Below the pieces are notes generated by a model. That model did not search any database. It was not told the DNA's origin and saw nothing but the letters and a program-made list of their open reading frames with translations. From positions 1 through 64,000 of the forward strand of contig JAQFVV010000509.1 in assembly GCA_028023455.1 (NCBI GenBank): a stretch of DNA of 64,000 nucleotides, written 5' to 3'. A program made the position numbers and the translations under genes. The stretch comes from Epiperipatus broadwayi (Eukaryota > Onychophora > Udeonychophora > Euonychophora > Peripatidae). How positions within the stretch are numbered: the first letter of the stretch is position 1; each line of letters opens with the position of its first letter. Shown here piece by piece: positions 52,272-63,249 of this stretch.

Positions 52272-52600
52272 AGAATTAATCAAAATGAGTTTAAAAATTA
52301 CATTCTTATTACTTCTGGTTGTATTTGAGATGGTTTGGGAAAAGGCTGAATGCGGTGAATCAGAATCCAAAAAACCTGCGAAAAAAGAGGGTAAAAATCA
52401 TAATGGTGAAAAAGAGGGTAAAGGTGCTAATGGAAAACCCAATGGTCATGAAAAAAATAATGGTGATGGTAACTCGCAAAACTAAAAGAAATGAAAAAAC
52501 ATGCTGACTCAGAAAGTGAAAATTGATCACTGTGTACATCAAACTAAAAATATAAATAAATTTAAAATCAATATAGCTAATTTTATCTGAGTAAATAAAT
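52272..52600 (+). other. Terminal exon of the small secreted peptide gene
   Basis: TTTTTTTTTAG at 52261-52271 is a strong 3' splice site, so the exon starts at 52272, 13 bases before the ATG. Downstream of the stop, AATAAA-type signals appear at about 52553 and 52594. The upstream exon(s) would be non-coding and were not identified. Confidence 0.55.
52285..52485 (+). CDS. Small secreted Lys/Gly/Asn-rich peptide precursor (66 aa)
   Basis: The protein begins with a typical signal peptide: a short basic start, the hydrophobic core ITFLLLLVVF, and a likely cleavage near the Cys at residue 23 (EKAEC). The remaining roughly 43 residues are strongly hydrophilic, with repeated KEGK/KEGKG and NG-containing motifs, many Lys, Glu, Gly and Asn, and no cysteine. 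No N-glycosylation sequon was seen. The ATG lies 13 bases inside an exon that starts at a clear polypyrimidine-tract splice site. I do not recognise the family. The composition suggests a secreted or matrix-type peptide or a processed peptide precursor. Function is unknown. Confidence 0.6.
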   Translation: MSLKITFLLLLVVFEMVWEKAECGESESKKPAKKEGKNHNGEKEGKGANGKPNGHEKNNGDGNSQN

Positions 52601-52804
52601 TGTTTATTTGTTCTAAATAGAAGTCATTTGATTTATTATTAAAAGGTATATTCACCAAAGGTTATTTTTATTAAATGATTTTATTTAAGTTACAATCTCT
52701 GCTTGTTTGTTTGTTTCAATTAAATGCTTTTATTTAAATTACAATAAAATTTTAAAATTGAGATTTAATATATTTATATACAATATAATATAATGAGTAT
52801 ACTA

Positions 52805-53105
52805 ATAGCTCTAAACAAGCTGTTCTCATAAATGCTGCAAGAGAAAGCATTTAAATCTCTATCTAGAATTATCCCTATCCCTAAACCAGTTTTGAGATAA
52901 TGGCTCTCATCAGTGAGGCACTAGGATATTCAGACACTAGATATAAAATACCAACTCAAGTACTGCATTTATCTAATACTTAACTATTAAGTAGAAAATC
53001 TGAAATTTTCAGACAACTATGTCTTCAAATCCAGCTATCTAACTTAAATAGCTATATGGGTCTGAATAATTTTCAGCTACACCATACATTAATAGCCCTA
53101 GCAAT
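52805..53105 (-). repeat. Family D element
   Basis: On the minus strand CTGATGA (52913-52907) is followed at once by stem GAG, loop CCATTAT, stem CTC, then AAAAC (52893-52889), where the first G of GAAAC is changed. The remaining landmarks, such as AAATTTCAGATTTTCTAC and AGATAGCTGGATTTGAAG, match the copy at 40.1 kb. Confidence 0.6.
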
Positions 53106-53156
53106 ATAACATCACCAAAGGCTTGAAAGGCAAACTATAATAATAATAAAAAATCA

Positions 53157-53660
53157 AATCATGCATCATGTGACTTAACTTAATAAGCTGGTATTACAAA
53201 TATAATATTATGAGCATACTAATAGCTCTAAATAAGCATTTCTGATAAATACTGCAAGAGAAAGCATTTATAATCTCTATTTAGAATTATTCCTATTCCC
53301 AAACTGGTTTTAAGTTAATGGTGTTGCTGAAAATTATTCAGACCCAAATAGCTGTTTAAGTTAGATAGTTGGATTTGAAGACACATAGATGTCTACAAAT
53401 TTCAGATTTTCTACTTAAGAATTAAGTATTAGATAAATACAGGGTTCAAGTTGGTATTTTAGAGCTAGTGTCTGAATATCTTTGTGCTTCACTGATGAGA
53501 GCCATTAGCGCGAAACCAGTTTGGGGGTAAGAATAATTCTAGATAGAAATTTTAAATGCTTTGTCTTGTGGCATTCATTGGAACAGCTTTTTTAGAACTA
53601 TTAGCATGTTCATTATATTTGTAATACAAAATTATTAAGTCACATGATGTATGACTTGAT
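53157..53660. repeat. Foldback of two family D units
   Basis: Tips at 53157-53310 and 53495-53655 are inverted copies: CATCATGTGACTTAA or its reverse, then AATATAATATTATGAGCAT. The right part carries CTGATGA (53492-53498), a GAG/CGC stem with loop CCATTAG (one mismatch), and GAAAC (53512-53516) on the plus strand. No ORF. Confidence 0.6.
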
Positions 53661-54279
53661 TTTTTTTTAATTATATACAATGGAATTTTCTCAAATTTGG
53701 TACATTTAATATAAATTACTGGAAAATGCAATACAACACTAAAATATTTTAAGTAGGTTACCTAGTTTCTTAAATCCATAGCAGTGAGTGGGTGAAATTT
53801 CAAATATTTTGATATCAAATTTAAAGTAACCTGATATCACTTCAGTAAGATATCATTACTGTGGATGAGAGGGTGGGGTATACATATATTTTTAAAAAAC
53901 TTTACATTTATTTTAATGATTTTTTAATATTTAAATAAACATTATCTTATTATGAAAGATTCATTTTTCAAAAAGTATATAAAAAATTTTGTTTTGACTG
54001 CAAAAGTTGATTTTTTAAAAAAATGCTTGACAAATTCATATTATAAATGAATTTGATTTAATACTTTTGGTTTTACTTCCAACCTTAAATGAATTTTAGT
54101 GATTATTTAAAATAAAAATAAAAATCAATTTCTGATTACTATTTTAATTCTAAACAATAAATATAAAAAAATATTTTTTAATAAATGCTTTTATTTATTT
54201 TTGTATTAAAAACACAAAATAACTACTAAACATCATATGGTCACCTTTCTTTATTCTTACACAAGCTGATTTCCACAGA
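53661..54279. other. AT-rich stretch without recognisable genes
   Basis: Plain AT-rich sequence. Nothing recognised. Confidence 0.4.
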
Positions 54280-54655
54280 GGCAAAACTCTAGTGCCACTC
54301 AATGCAAGCCAGCATAACGAATGGTTTCAAGGAGTTTTGTGCATAAAATCCCCATTCACTGCCTACTCATTTAATATCTCCAGACTAGTTTCTAGCTTGT
54401 GGCTCATCAGTGAGGAGCTTTGCATCTGAGAGCACTCAGCTAGATCTTAGGATGTAATGCAACCCTCCAGCAGTCACCTTTTGCCTTATTAGCAGATCCA
54501 AGGCTTTTCACTGATGAAAGCTACAAGCTAGAAACTAGTCTGGGGATATTGGATAAGTAGCCACTAGATGGGGATTTTTATGTAAAATCTTCTTGCATCC
54601 ATTGATAACTCTGGCTTGCACTGAGTAGCGCTACTGTATGGAAGTTTAGCCTCTG
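54280..54655. repeat. Foldback of two family A units
   Basis: The left unit (54280-54450, minus) has CTGATGA at 54410-54404 and GAAAC at 54392-54388. The right unit (54490-54655, plus) has CTGATGA at 54511-54517 and GAAAC at 54531-54535, around an AGC/GCT stem with loop TACAA. Outer tips: CAAAACTCTAGTGCCACTC and its counterpart CGCTACTGTATGG. Confidence 0.7.
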
Positions 54656-54658
54656 TGT

Positions 54659-54832
54659 AAACAGGCAATACTCACTATACTACGCCACACACAGCAAGCT
54701 TGAGTAACCAATGGCTGGGGATATTGGATGAGTAAGCATTGGATGGGGAATTTATGCACAAGCCTTCTGGCATCCATTGATTACTCTAGCTTGCTGTGTC
54801 TGGCATACGTATAGTGAGTACTGCCTGTTTTA
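54659..54832. repeat. Foldback element, family A subtype
   Basis: Tips AAACAGGCAATACTCACTAT (54659 on) and ATAGTGAGTACTGCCTGTTT (54811-54830) are near-perfect inverted repeats. The centre holds GGATGAGTAAGCATTGGATG. It directly abuts the foldback at 54.28-54.66 kb. Confidence 0.7.
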
Positions 54833-54899
54833 ACAAGTTATACACAAGCATAAGAGGTGGTGGTCATGTGATGTTTATTGGCTCTGTGTAAACACGTGT

Positions 54900-56460
54900 G
54901 AATATAATACAAAGTAAATATAAAAAAAATTTAATATAGAATATTTTTATACCTATTATTTGTTATTGTGTTGACTAATATTTTTATTATACTTTCGTAA
55001 ATATTCTAAGGTCATATTCACTTTAGTATATAAGTGTGGGCATACGCAAACTTACCTGATATAGAGAAGTGCTAAAATTTTTCGGGGCTCAAACTAAAAG
55101 AACATAAAAATGATATAAAATTTTTATGCCAAGATTTATTATTTCAATTTTTATTAACCACAGCAAGATTTTAATTATCATAACTGCAAAGAAAAATAAG
55201 AAAAATGCACTGTTAATACAAAATTTTAAACAAATATTTAGTTAAGATATTTGACATCACTTATATTTAGACAATGAATTAATATCTGATAAAAGTTTTA
55301 ATAGTGACGATATACAAGGCGTGCTCCAATTTTTCATCAAATATTCAGGATTTATTTTTTTGATTTAGTAAGCGTCATTTTGGGAAAAAAATGTCCGTAT
55401 TTAAATGTGCTATAACATTTTTAAAGATAAAAACAAATAAACATATTCTATCAAAGACTGTTTTGGGCTGGATTATGAACTTTTGAGAGCGGAGTTGACC
55501 CATGATCAGAGATTGACTATCCCTATTGTAGAAGTATCAGATAACTCTCACTGCACAATAAACAAGCAAGTTGTATTTCACCTGTGACTAATTACTAAAT
55601 CCTTCTTTTCTTCTGAATAATAAATTATTTAAAATAGGATTCCATCAAAATTATTTTGACTTTTATTTTTAGATAATAATTTATTTGAAACATAATTATT
55701 AAAATTTTTTCTCACAATAAGAAACAAATACGAAACTTATTAAACTGAAAATTACATCTTTTCTGTATGAATTTCTTCTATACAGTACTTTAATTAAGCT
55801 AAATATAGATGCCATGGTTATTTTTAAAATTTCAAAGTTATTTTGTGATTGATAATATTAGGCGTTGCGTTTTTTATTGAAAAAGATAAACCTATTCAAA
55901 TCTTAATATTCAAAATAAGTTCTGATATTTTGAACTTTATATGGATTACACAATTATAAGCCATACTCCTCTCATCTTATTGATTACAATGAATTTTTTT
56001 GCTTATAAGTAACACATTCCCATTCTTACCATGTTTTATAATTTAGGAATTCCTACTCAACAAAAGAAAAAAACACATACGGACATGGATTGTATATTTA
56101 TCATAAGTTAATTTTAATTATGCCTGTTATTTTTATAAAATTAAGTCATTTATTTGGTGAAAGATGTTTTACTAACAATGTCTGTCTATTAGTTATAATG
56201 TGTTTTTCAAATATCTTATGGGAAGTAAGTCCAAATTACCTGTTTCTCCACATTATTAATGGTTTAACAACAATCCTGCCTAATAGGATAGTGGTGGCTA
56301 CGGTTGTAAAAGAGCCAAAGACACCAAAATGTATGGGTGCTGAACTGAGTTCAGACCCATATGACTATATAAGCTATTGAGCTTAGATTGAAAATATTTT
56401 TTGCGTTTTCAATTTCATTCTCATAGTTTTGTAGTTAAGTAGAGATAAAAGGTGGTTGCT
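54900..56460. other. AT-rich stretch without recognisable genes
   Basis: No domain seen. A 96-codon open frame at 56090-56380 ends in a stretch of normal base composition (GGTGCTGAACTGAGTTCAGA) but has no recognised family or splice support. Confidence 0.4.
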
Positions 56461-56464
56461 AGAG

Positions 56465-56665
56465 GGTTGCATTAGATCCTAAGATCTAGATGCAGTGCTC
56501 TCAGATCCAAAGCTCCTCACTGACGAAGGCCACAATCCAGAAACTAGTCTGGGATATTGGATGAGTAGGCATTAGATAGGTATTTTATGCATAAGCCTTC
56601 TGGCATCCATTGATTACTCTGTTTAGCACAGGTGGCAATACTGCATGGAGAGTTTTGCTCTGTTT
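56465..56665 (+). repeat. Family A unit with hammerhead-like motif
   Basis: CTGACGA (56520-56526), stem GG/CC with loop around CACAA, GAAAC (56540-56544). Then GGATGAGTAGGCATTAGAT and the end GGAGAGTTTTGCTCTG. This copy shows the third variant base (C) at the free position of CTGANGA. Confidence 0.65.
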
Positions 56666-57127
56666 ATGATTAAAGTAAACCATATAAATAAGTTGAGCTG
56701 TTATGATGTGGTATCAATTACTATAAAAGATCCCTGAACTAAGAAATATGGGAAATCCACTATGAATTCATTGAAATCAGTTTATCAAAACAAGTTTATC
56801 AAGGTAATACATTAGAACTCTTTCATCATCACTGATAATCATCCAAAATAATTATTTCAGAATCATTGCAAATAAAAATCATTCTTAAATGTAGTAATTC
56901 TTACATAATTAATATTGTAGCCAGATGTCTCTTAACTGGTATTTCGGTACAGTCTTACATTTAGGATTGAAGAAATAGTTTGAATTCATTTTTATTTTAA
57001 AAATGATCTAAAAACGTTCACTACACAATAAACAGGCAAATTATATTTTATTATTACCAAAAGTTTAATAGGTTTAATTATTATTAAACCACTAAACATC
57101 ACATGATTCTTTATTGCTTACACAAGC

Positions 57128-57500
57128 TGTTTACACAGAGGCAAAACTTTCCATACAGTAGCACTACTCAATGCAAGTCAGGGTAATCAATGGATGCAGG
57201 AAGGTTTGTACATAAAACCCCAACTAGTGCCTACTCATCCAATATCCCCATATTAGTTTCTAGCTTGTGGTTTTCATCAGTGAGGAACATTGGATTTGAG
57301 AGCACTGCACCTAGATCTTATGATCTTCTGCAACATTCCAGCAGCCATCTTGATGAAAGCCACAATCCAGAAACTAGTCTGGGGATATTGGATTAATAGG
57401 CACCAGATAGGGCTATTATGCACAAACCTTCATTCATCTATTGATTACTCTGGTTTGCACTGAGTGGCGCAACTGTATGGAGAGTTTTGTCTCTGTATTC
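57128..57500. repeat. Foldback of two family A units
   Basis: The left unit (minus) has CTGATGA at 57280-57274 and GAAAC at 57260-57256. The right unit (plus) has TTGATGA at 57350-57356 (first base changed) and GAAAC at 57370-57374. Tips CAAAACTTTCCATACAGTAG and ACTGTATGGAGAGTTTTG are inverted copies. A 68-codon open frame inside it is a by-product. Confidence 0.7.
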
Positions 57501-57664
57501 AATTACTATTGTTGTTGTCGTTTTTGCAAAGAAAGTAATAAATTATTTAAAATAGGATTTCATCAAAATTATTTTAATCTTTCTTTGAATAAGAATTTAT
57601 TTCAAATATTCTTAATAAAAAATATAACAATAATTATAATGGATAAGCATGTGATCCAGTTATG

Positions 57665-57995
57665 GATTTGATGAACATTTAGTTCAGTGATGAAATTGGT
57701 GAGAAATTTGGCTCAATGATGGAATTAGTAAACATTTGCTTCAGTGATGGGTAAGTTGGTGAGTGTTTGATTCAGTGATGGAAGTGATCATGTGATGGAA
57801 GTGGTAAGCATATGGATCAATTGTGGAATTGATGAGCATTTGATTCACTGATGAAATCAGTGAGCATTTAGCTGGATGATGATGTTGTAAGCATTTGTTT
57901 CAGTATTGGAGTTGATGAACACTTGACCCAGTTATGGAAGTGATGATCATTTGGCTCAGTGATGGCATTGGTGAGCATCTGTGTCTGTGATGACA
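57665..57995 (+). repeat. Degenerate minisatellite, unit about 30 bp
   Basis: About ten diverged units of the type GATGGAATTGGTGAGCATTT followed by GGTTCAGT. Units vary in length and base sequence, so the array is old. Confidence 0.7.
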
Positions 57996-57999
57996 TAGC

Positions 58000-58720
58000 T
58001 TGATGAAGTACGAAAAAGGTGAATCAGGATTAAGATAAAACTTCTTTGTTGTATTAGATGTAAACTATGATTTCAGCAACTGTTTATAAGACATGAAAAG
58101 AACTATTATTTAGCACAGTGGCTAACAGCAAAGGGTGCATCCCTATAAAATTTGATAAATGATCATGAATAGAAAGTTTTCAATGATCATTCTACAGTCC
58201 TGTAAGAATAAGACTAACATTCCAAATCACATTCTAGCAGTTAATACTAACATATTATCGAGGTATGATTTAGTAAAAGCATGTGACCCATGACTTTTAA
58301 AAATCAAAGTGACTGCCTTATAAAATACAATACAAACTTTAATGAGATATTGTATAAAGTCATAAGAAGCATTTTCTTTTAAAATCGAAAATCAGATCAA
58401 AAATAAAATGAAATTAAATATGGCACATTGTGAATAATAAAAATAATGAAATGGTTGCTTAAGAGGTCATGTGATATTGGAGCATCAACAGTGAAGTTTA
58501 AGTTTTGATTCAGGAATATTTCACTCTTGAGTCCATCACTCTTTGTACTAAAGTATTCCTGAAAAGTGAAATAAAAGTGGAAACATCTAAGATATTAAAA
58601 TCCAATACTTTTAAGTTGTTGCTTTTTCATATAAACTATTTTTGCTATAGCTTATAATTAAAGTACAGTAATTTTTTTCTATAAAATATTCACAATTGGT
58701 ATATATATATATATATATTC
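58000..58720. other. No recognisable gene
   Basis: AT-rich sequence of slightly more mixed composition. No ORF with a recognisable domain. Confidence 0.4.
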
Positions 58721-58726
58721 CACCTT

Positions 58727-58835
58727 TATTGTTAAAAGAAGGTTGCATTGATAACAGTTTGAAATTGTTGATTGTTTTTGATAATGGGATGGTTTAAGGG
58801 TTGAGTGTGTTTTAATGATATATATACATTTTGTA
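58727..58835 (-). repeat. Family J half copy
   Basis: CCTTTATTGTTAAAAGAAGG, followed by AACAGTTTGAAATTGTTGAT, matches the right arm of the foldback at 23.94 kb. Confidence 0.55.
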
Positions 58836-59597
58836 ACCAGTTGGGTTTACAAGGCACACAATAATATAGCGTGTGTGCACAAACATATATAAAGTTGAAA
58901 AAAAAAGTAGAAATAAACACAGACATAAAATTTGATAGATATTTTTCTACATTCACTGGGAATGAAAATAATAACATAGGGTTAAGTAATATATGTTAAG
59001 ACTATGCGCCTGAAAAAACAACAATAGGGACCTCTGCAAATCTTTAACACAAGATTTATTTAAAAGACAAGAGTGGTTAAATAACTCTGAATTTAAAATA
59101 AAATTTTATTATAAATAGACATTTTAAAAGGACTAATAAAAATTAATATTTTGATTTTGAAATTTAAAAAAAAAAACAAGTATGTTTTATTTTTAAAATA
59201 GAACTGATAACTGAAAATATTTCTATTATCTATTTTTTTTTAAAAATCTTTTAATTAAAACTTGTATAAAATATCTATTTTTTAAATTAGTGCTGTATGC
59301 ATTTCTACTATCTAGTTAAAAATCTTTGTAGATTAAAAATTTCAAAGGATTAAAATAAAAAACATGTATATCACACCTTTGATAAAGTTTCAAAAGTAGC
59401 TTTTAATTAAAAAGGATTTGAAAGGATTAATGATCTTTTTGAAAAGTGAAGAAATAAACCCTTTTAATTAAATGTGTTGTTATCACCCCAAACTAATTCT
59501 ATAAAAAGGCTAATAAAAAATATGGTTGTTTTCTATTCCCTCATGTCAGCCACATGATGGTGCTATTTCTAGGTCAATTCCTAGAAATATAATGTTT

Positions 59598-59718
59598 CAG
59601 TGGCCTACACCCAACTTAAGAGGCTTCTTTCTATAATAAAACATAGAAAAAGTCCTTGTGGTGGCCTCAGCCAACCTAAAAGGCTTCTTTCTATGATAAA
59701 ACACAGAAAGAGTCCCCA
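59598..59718 (+). repeat. Two-unit tandem duplication, about 64 bp
   Basis: GAGGCTTCTTTCTATAATAA (first unit) and AAGGCTTCTTTCTATGATAA (second unit), each followed by an ACA(T/C)AGAAA(A/G)AGTCC end and preceded by GTGGCCT. Confidence 0.75.
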
Positions 59719-60059
59719 CTGTCTAGAGCCGGTCTGACTTTTCTATGCTAAAAGCACAGACAAATGCCTTATTGGCTGCCATACTTAATTGTGTTATTAA
59801 CTTATTGTAATGCTAGAATGTTTATTTTCTCATGAGAGTGTGTGCATTTTAGCCTGTCATAATTATTTAAAATTTTATTACAAAGGTTTTTTTTTTTAAA
59901 GTGCTCTAACATATTGTTACATTGTAACTTTATTAATAATGTCATGAAGGTTCCATTATGAATGGGTAACCCTCAAAAATTGCTTCTAAGGATGCGGGAG
60001 AGCAGTATTTTGATGATCACATGAAAAGTAACGTTTTCACGAGAATTCATCCACGACAA

Positions 60060-60985
60060 GTTACTTTTGATATATACGCACAAACGAAAACAACCCAGTA
60101 TCTGATTATTAAAAAAAAAAAAGCAAGAAAATTAGTCGGATATTATTTTTACATTTACTATTTAAATAAGACTGGTTTTCATATGTACACACATTAACAA
60201 AAACAACCCAGTTTCTGATTAATTACTGTCCAAAAAAAGAAAAGCAAATTAGTCGGGTTTGATTTTTAAATATATTTGAATTATGGTACTTTATATATAT
60301 ATACACAATAACAAAAAGAACCCACTTTCTGATTAATTATTGTCCAAAAAAATGCAAAATAGGTATTTTTAAATTTAGTATTTAAATAACGGTACCTTTT
60401 TATATGTATGCACTAACAAAAAGATCTCACTTTCTGATTAATTACTGTCCAAAAAAAACGCAAATTAGTTGGGTATCATCTGAAAATTGTGAATTTTTAA
60501 ATGTTGTGGGTAAATTGAATAATGTAGAATTGTGTCTTATTTTCTATTCAAAAAAGATGGTAACTTTTTCTATATATACGCACAAAGAAAATAAAACCCA
60601 CTTTCTGATTAATTACTGTCAATACCAAAAAAAAGTTATTTAGGTATCATTTTTAAATTTAGTATTTAAATAATATTATGGCTTTTGATATCTACACACC
60701 AACAAAAACAACCCACTTTCTGATTCATTACTGTCCAAAAAAATTCAAAATAGCCGGGTATCATTTTTAAATGTAGTATTTAAAGACTGGTACTTTTTAT
60801 ATATATACACTAATAAAAAGAATCCACTTTCTGATTAATTACTGTCAAAAAAAAAAAGGCAAATTACTCGGGTATCATTTTTAAATTTGGCGGAATGTAG
60901 AAATTTTGTGTAAATTGAGAAATGTATAATTGTGTATTATTTTCGTTTAAAAAAATACCATAATTTTATATATATACTGTAAGGT
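60060..60985 (+). repeat. Satellite-like tandem array, unit about 113 bp
   Basis: CCCACTTTCTGATTAATTAC or a variant occurs at about 60092, 60206, 60320, 60426, 60597, 60711 and 60822. It is followed by CTGTCCAAAAAAA, then AAATTAGTCGGGTATCATTT and a TATATATAC spacer. Spacing is 107-115 bp, except one 170-bp step where an extra GAATTTTTAAATGTTGTG block is inserted. That block recurs at the end of the array (about 60890). Confidence 0.8.
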
Positions 60986-60999
60986 GATGCCCAATCCTT

Positions 61000-62790
61000 A
61001 TAAAAAAATAATAATAAGTAACTGATGTTTTAGGATAAAAATGTATAAAGATTAAATAGGCAGCCAACTTTTAAAACCTAATTTTTTAGATATTTGGAGA
61101 CATATACACATATATATACACACAAACATAACCATACATTCATGAAGGAATGAACACATTTTTTTTTTTATTAAATGTAAAATAAAATATATACATATAT
61201 GAATATAGATTTTAAATCATGACGTGACAAAATAGAAAAAAAATATTTGACATTAAATTCTAGTAACCACGCTTCTTTTGTTTAAAAGAGGAAAAAAGAG
61301 TAAACCTTTGTTGATTTTGGGAACGTGGAAAAATATCTAAGCAACAGATTTTTTTTGAGTTGTTGTTGGTTTTTCTTGTTCAAATGAAGTGCATGAAAGT
61401 AAAGTTGTAAAGAATATTTTAATTATTATATTAGTTATTATGATTTCCTTTCTTTATTAAAAATAAACTATTTAATATTTGGAATTTTATTATTGATAAG
61501 TGTAAAATGTTTTAAAAGGAAAAAAAAAAACATTATTTAATTGATGAACTTTCGTTTGTTCAAATAAATGCTAAGAGCATCATAGTTATTTATCATTGTT
61601 AAAAAATATAATTGCTATCAAATGTTTCTTGGATAAAATAAAATCAACTAATGATGAAATAGAACTTTATTAACATTACTTTTAAAGTAAAATCTTTATC
61701 ATGCATCTCATACATATATAAATAAAACTGCATAGAAATAGCGTTCGCCTTATATTATAACGTAAGCCTTGGAAAAGGATTCATATTTAATAATTTATAT
61801 ATGTGTAAATAATATCTAACAATGCACTTTTGCTAATTAAGTGTCGGGGGATTTTTCTATCCTCTTGGTGTCGTTGACTTGTGATGGAAGATCATATTTA
61901 TTGGTATATATTGTTTAAATCAATGTGGAAAGATCTTGATATGGAATGGAAATGCATGGCTTTAAAATCAAACGCTGAGGAATTCAATTTCATCATGGGA
62001 ATTGTTAATGCTTAGAATGTCAACATGACTTAATATACATGAAGGAAAGAAAGACATTATCTGCTAAGAATACAGAAGCTGCTCTTGAAAATTTAACTTG
62101 CTATTGTTTTAAGGAATTCCAAAATTTCATTATATTTTATGTTTTAAATATTTTTTTTTAAATGTATACTGAGAGTTGGATTGTGAATTTTTCTCACCCT
62201 TTTATTCAAGTATAGCAAACATTTTTTTTTTTAAAAAAAGAACCCATTTGTTTAGATTTTTATAGGGTGAGAGAGATGCACAACTCAAACTATACATCAA
62301 TATATTATATATGTTTGTAAATAAAATATTATCGTAATTGAAGGTTTAAATTAAACTGGACAATGACTGAAACAAAAGGTAAGATTTTAAATATTTACAT
62401 TTATTAGACAATTTATACATTAAAATCAAACTAATTAATAAGTAAATATATATAACATTTTCTTGTTTAAATGAATAACTGTTTATGAATGAACTATACA
62501 AAACACAAATTAGCAATTCATGGACATAACCTTGAGGTACATTTAAAGGACATAAACAAAATGATAATCATACATTAGTAATATAATTTTATATTTAAAA
62601 TAATTAATACATTATTGTAAGTTATGCACTAAATTTTATAATTCTTATTTCAACCCATATTTTAATATTTAAATTACAGCTAGTCTTATTGTTGTAGAGA
62701 TAAATTAATATTTTATAATAATCATGTATATATTCTGTTGATTTATAAATATTATAACTTTAAGCATGATCTGTTAATAAATATTTGTTG
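61000..62790. other. AT-rich stretch without recognisable genes
   Basis: Nothing recognised beyond low-complexity tracts. Confidence 0.4.
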
Positions 62791-63110
62791 TTTGAAGTTA
62801 AAACCTTTGTTTCTCTGGTCTCTAGATTGTCAAGCATCATTCATACTTCACTCACCAGAATAGCTATTATACATGCATACAGATTTTTAATTTATTATTA
62901 GCAATAGCCATTAAGGATCTATATAGAGGTCACATTATTGCCATCCTATTTAATTCCATCCTTGAGCAGAGTTAAAGGCAAATGTCTACACTGAGTTAGA
63001 ACCCCGAGTAGTAATAGGACCTGTAAGTAGAGAAGGTTCTGGGTGTACTATCCTAAAAGGGTTTTACAGTCTGTTACATATTTTGGCAACCCAAACATTT
63101 GGGGCATCAA
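62790..63110 (+). repeat. LTR-end and primer-binding-site-like junction
   Basis: A GC-richer patch (about 62940-63070) runs into TTACATATTTTGGCAACCCA, then AACATTTGGGGCATC (63074-63108). The TTTGGCAACCC...TTTGGGGC pattern resembles the primer-binding region that follows the 5' LTR in gypsy-like elements, as at 34.1 kb. No gag or pol follows. Confidence 0.35.
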
Positions 63111-63164
63111 TTAATTAAATATCTCACCCTGTAGACTCCCGGTACATTTTACGGTCCGTTACAA

Positions 63165-63245
63165 TACACACAAACAAAAACAACCCACTTTATGATTAGT
63201 TACTGTACAAAAAGCGTCAATTATTTGGGTATCATTTTTAAATTT
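63165..63245 (+). repeat. Single displaced unit of the 60-kb satellite
   Basis: CAACCCACTTTATGATTAGT, then TACTGTACAAAAAG and TTATTTGGGTATCATTTTTA, matches the unit of the array at 60.06-60.99 kb, about 2.2 kb away. Confidence 0.75.
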
Positions 63246-63249
63246 AATG

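Noticed and set aside
56090-56380. 96-codon open frame that could be an exon
   Set aside because: No recognisable domain, no clear splice sites, and membrane-like composition driven by AT content.
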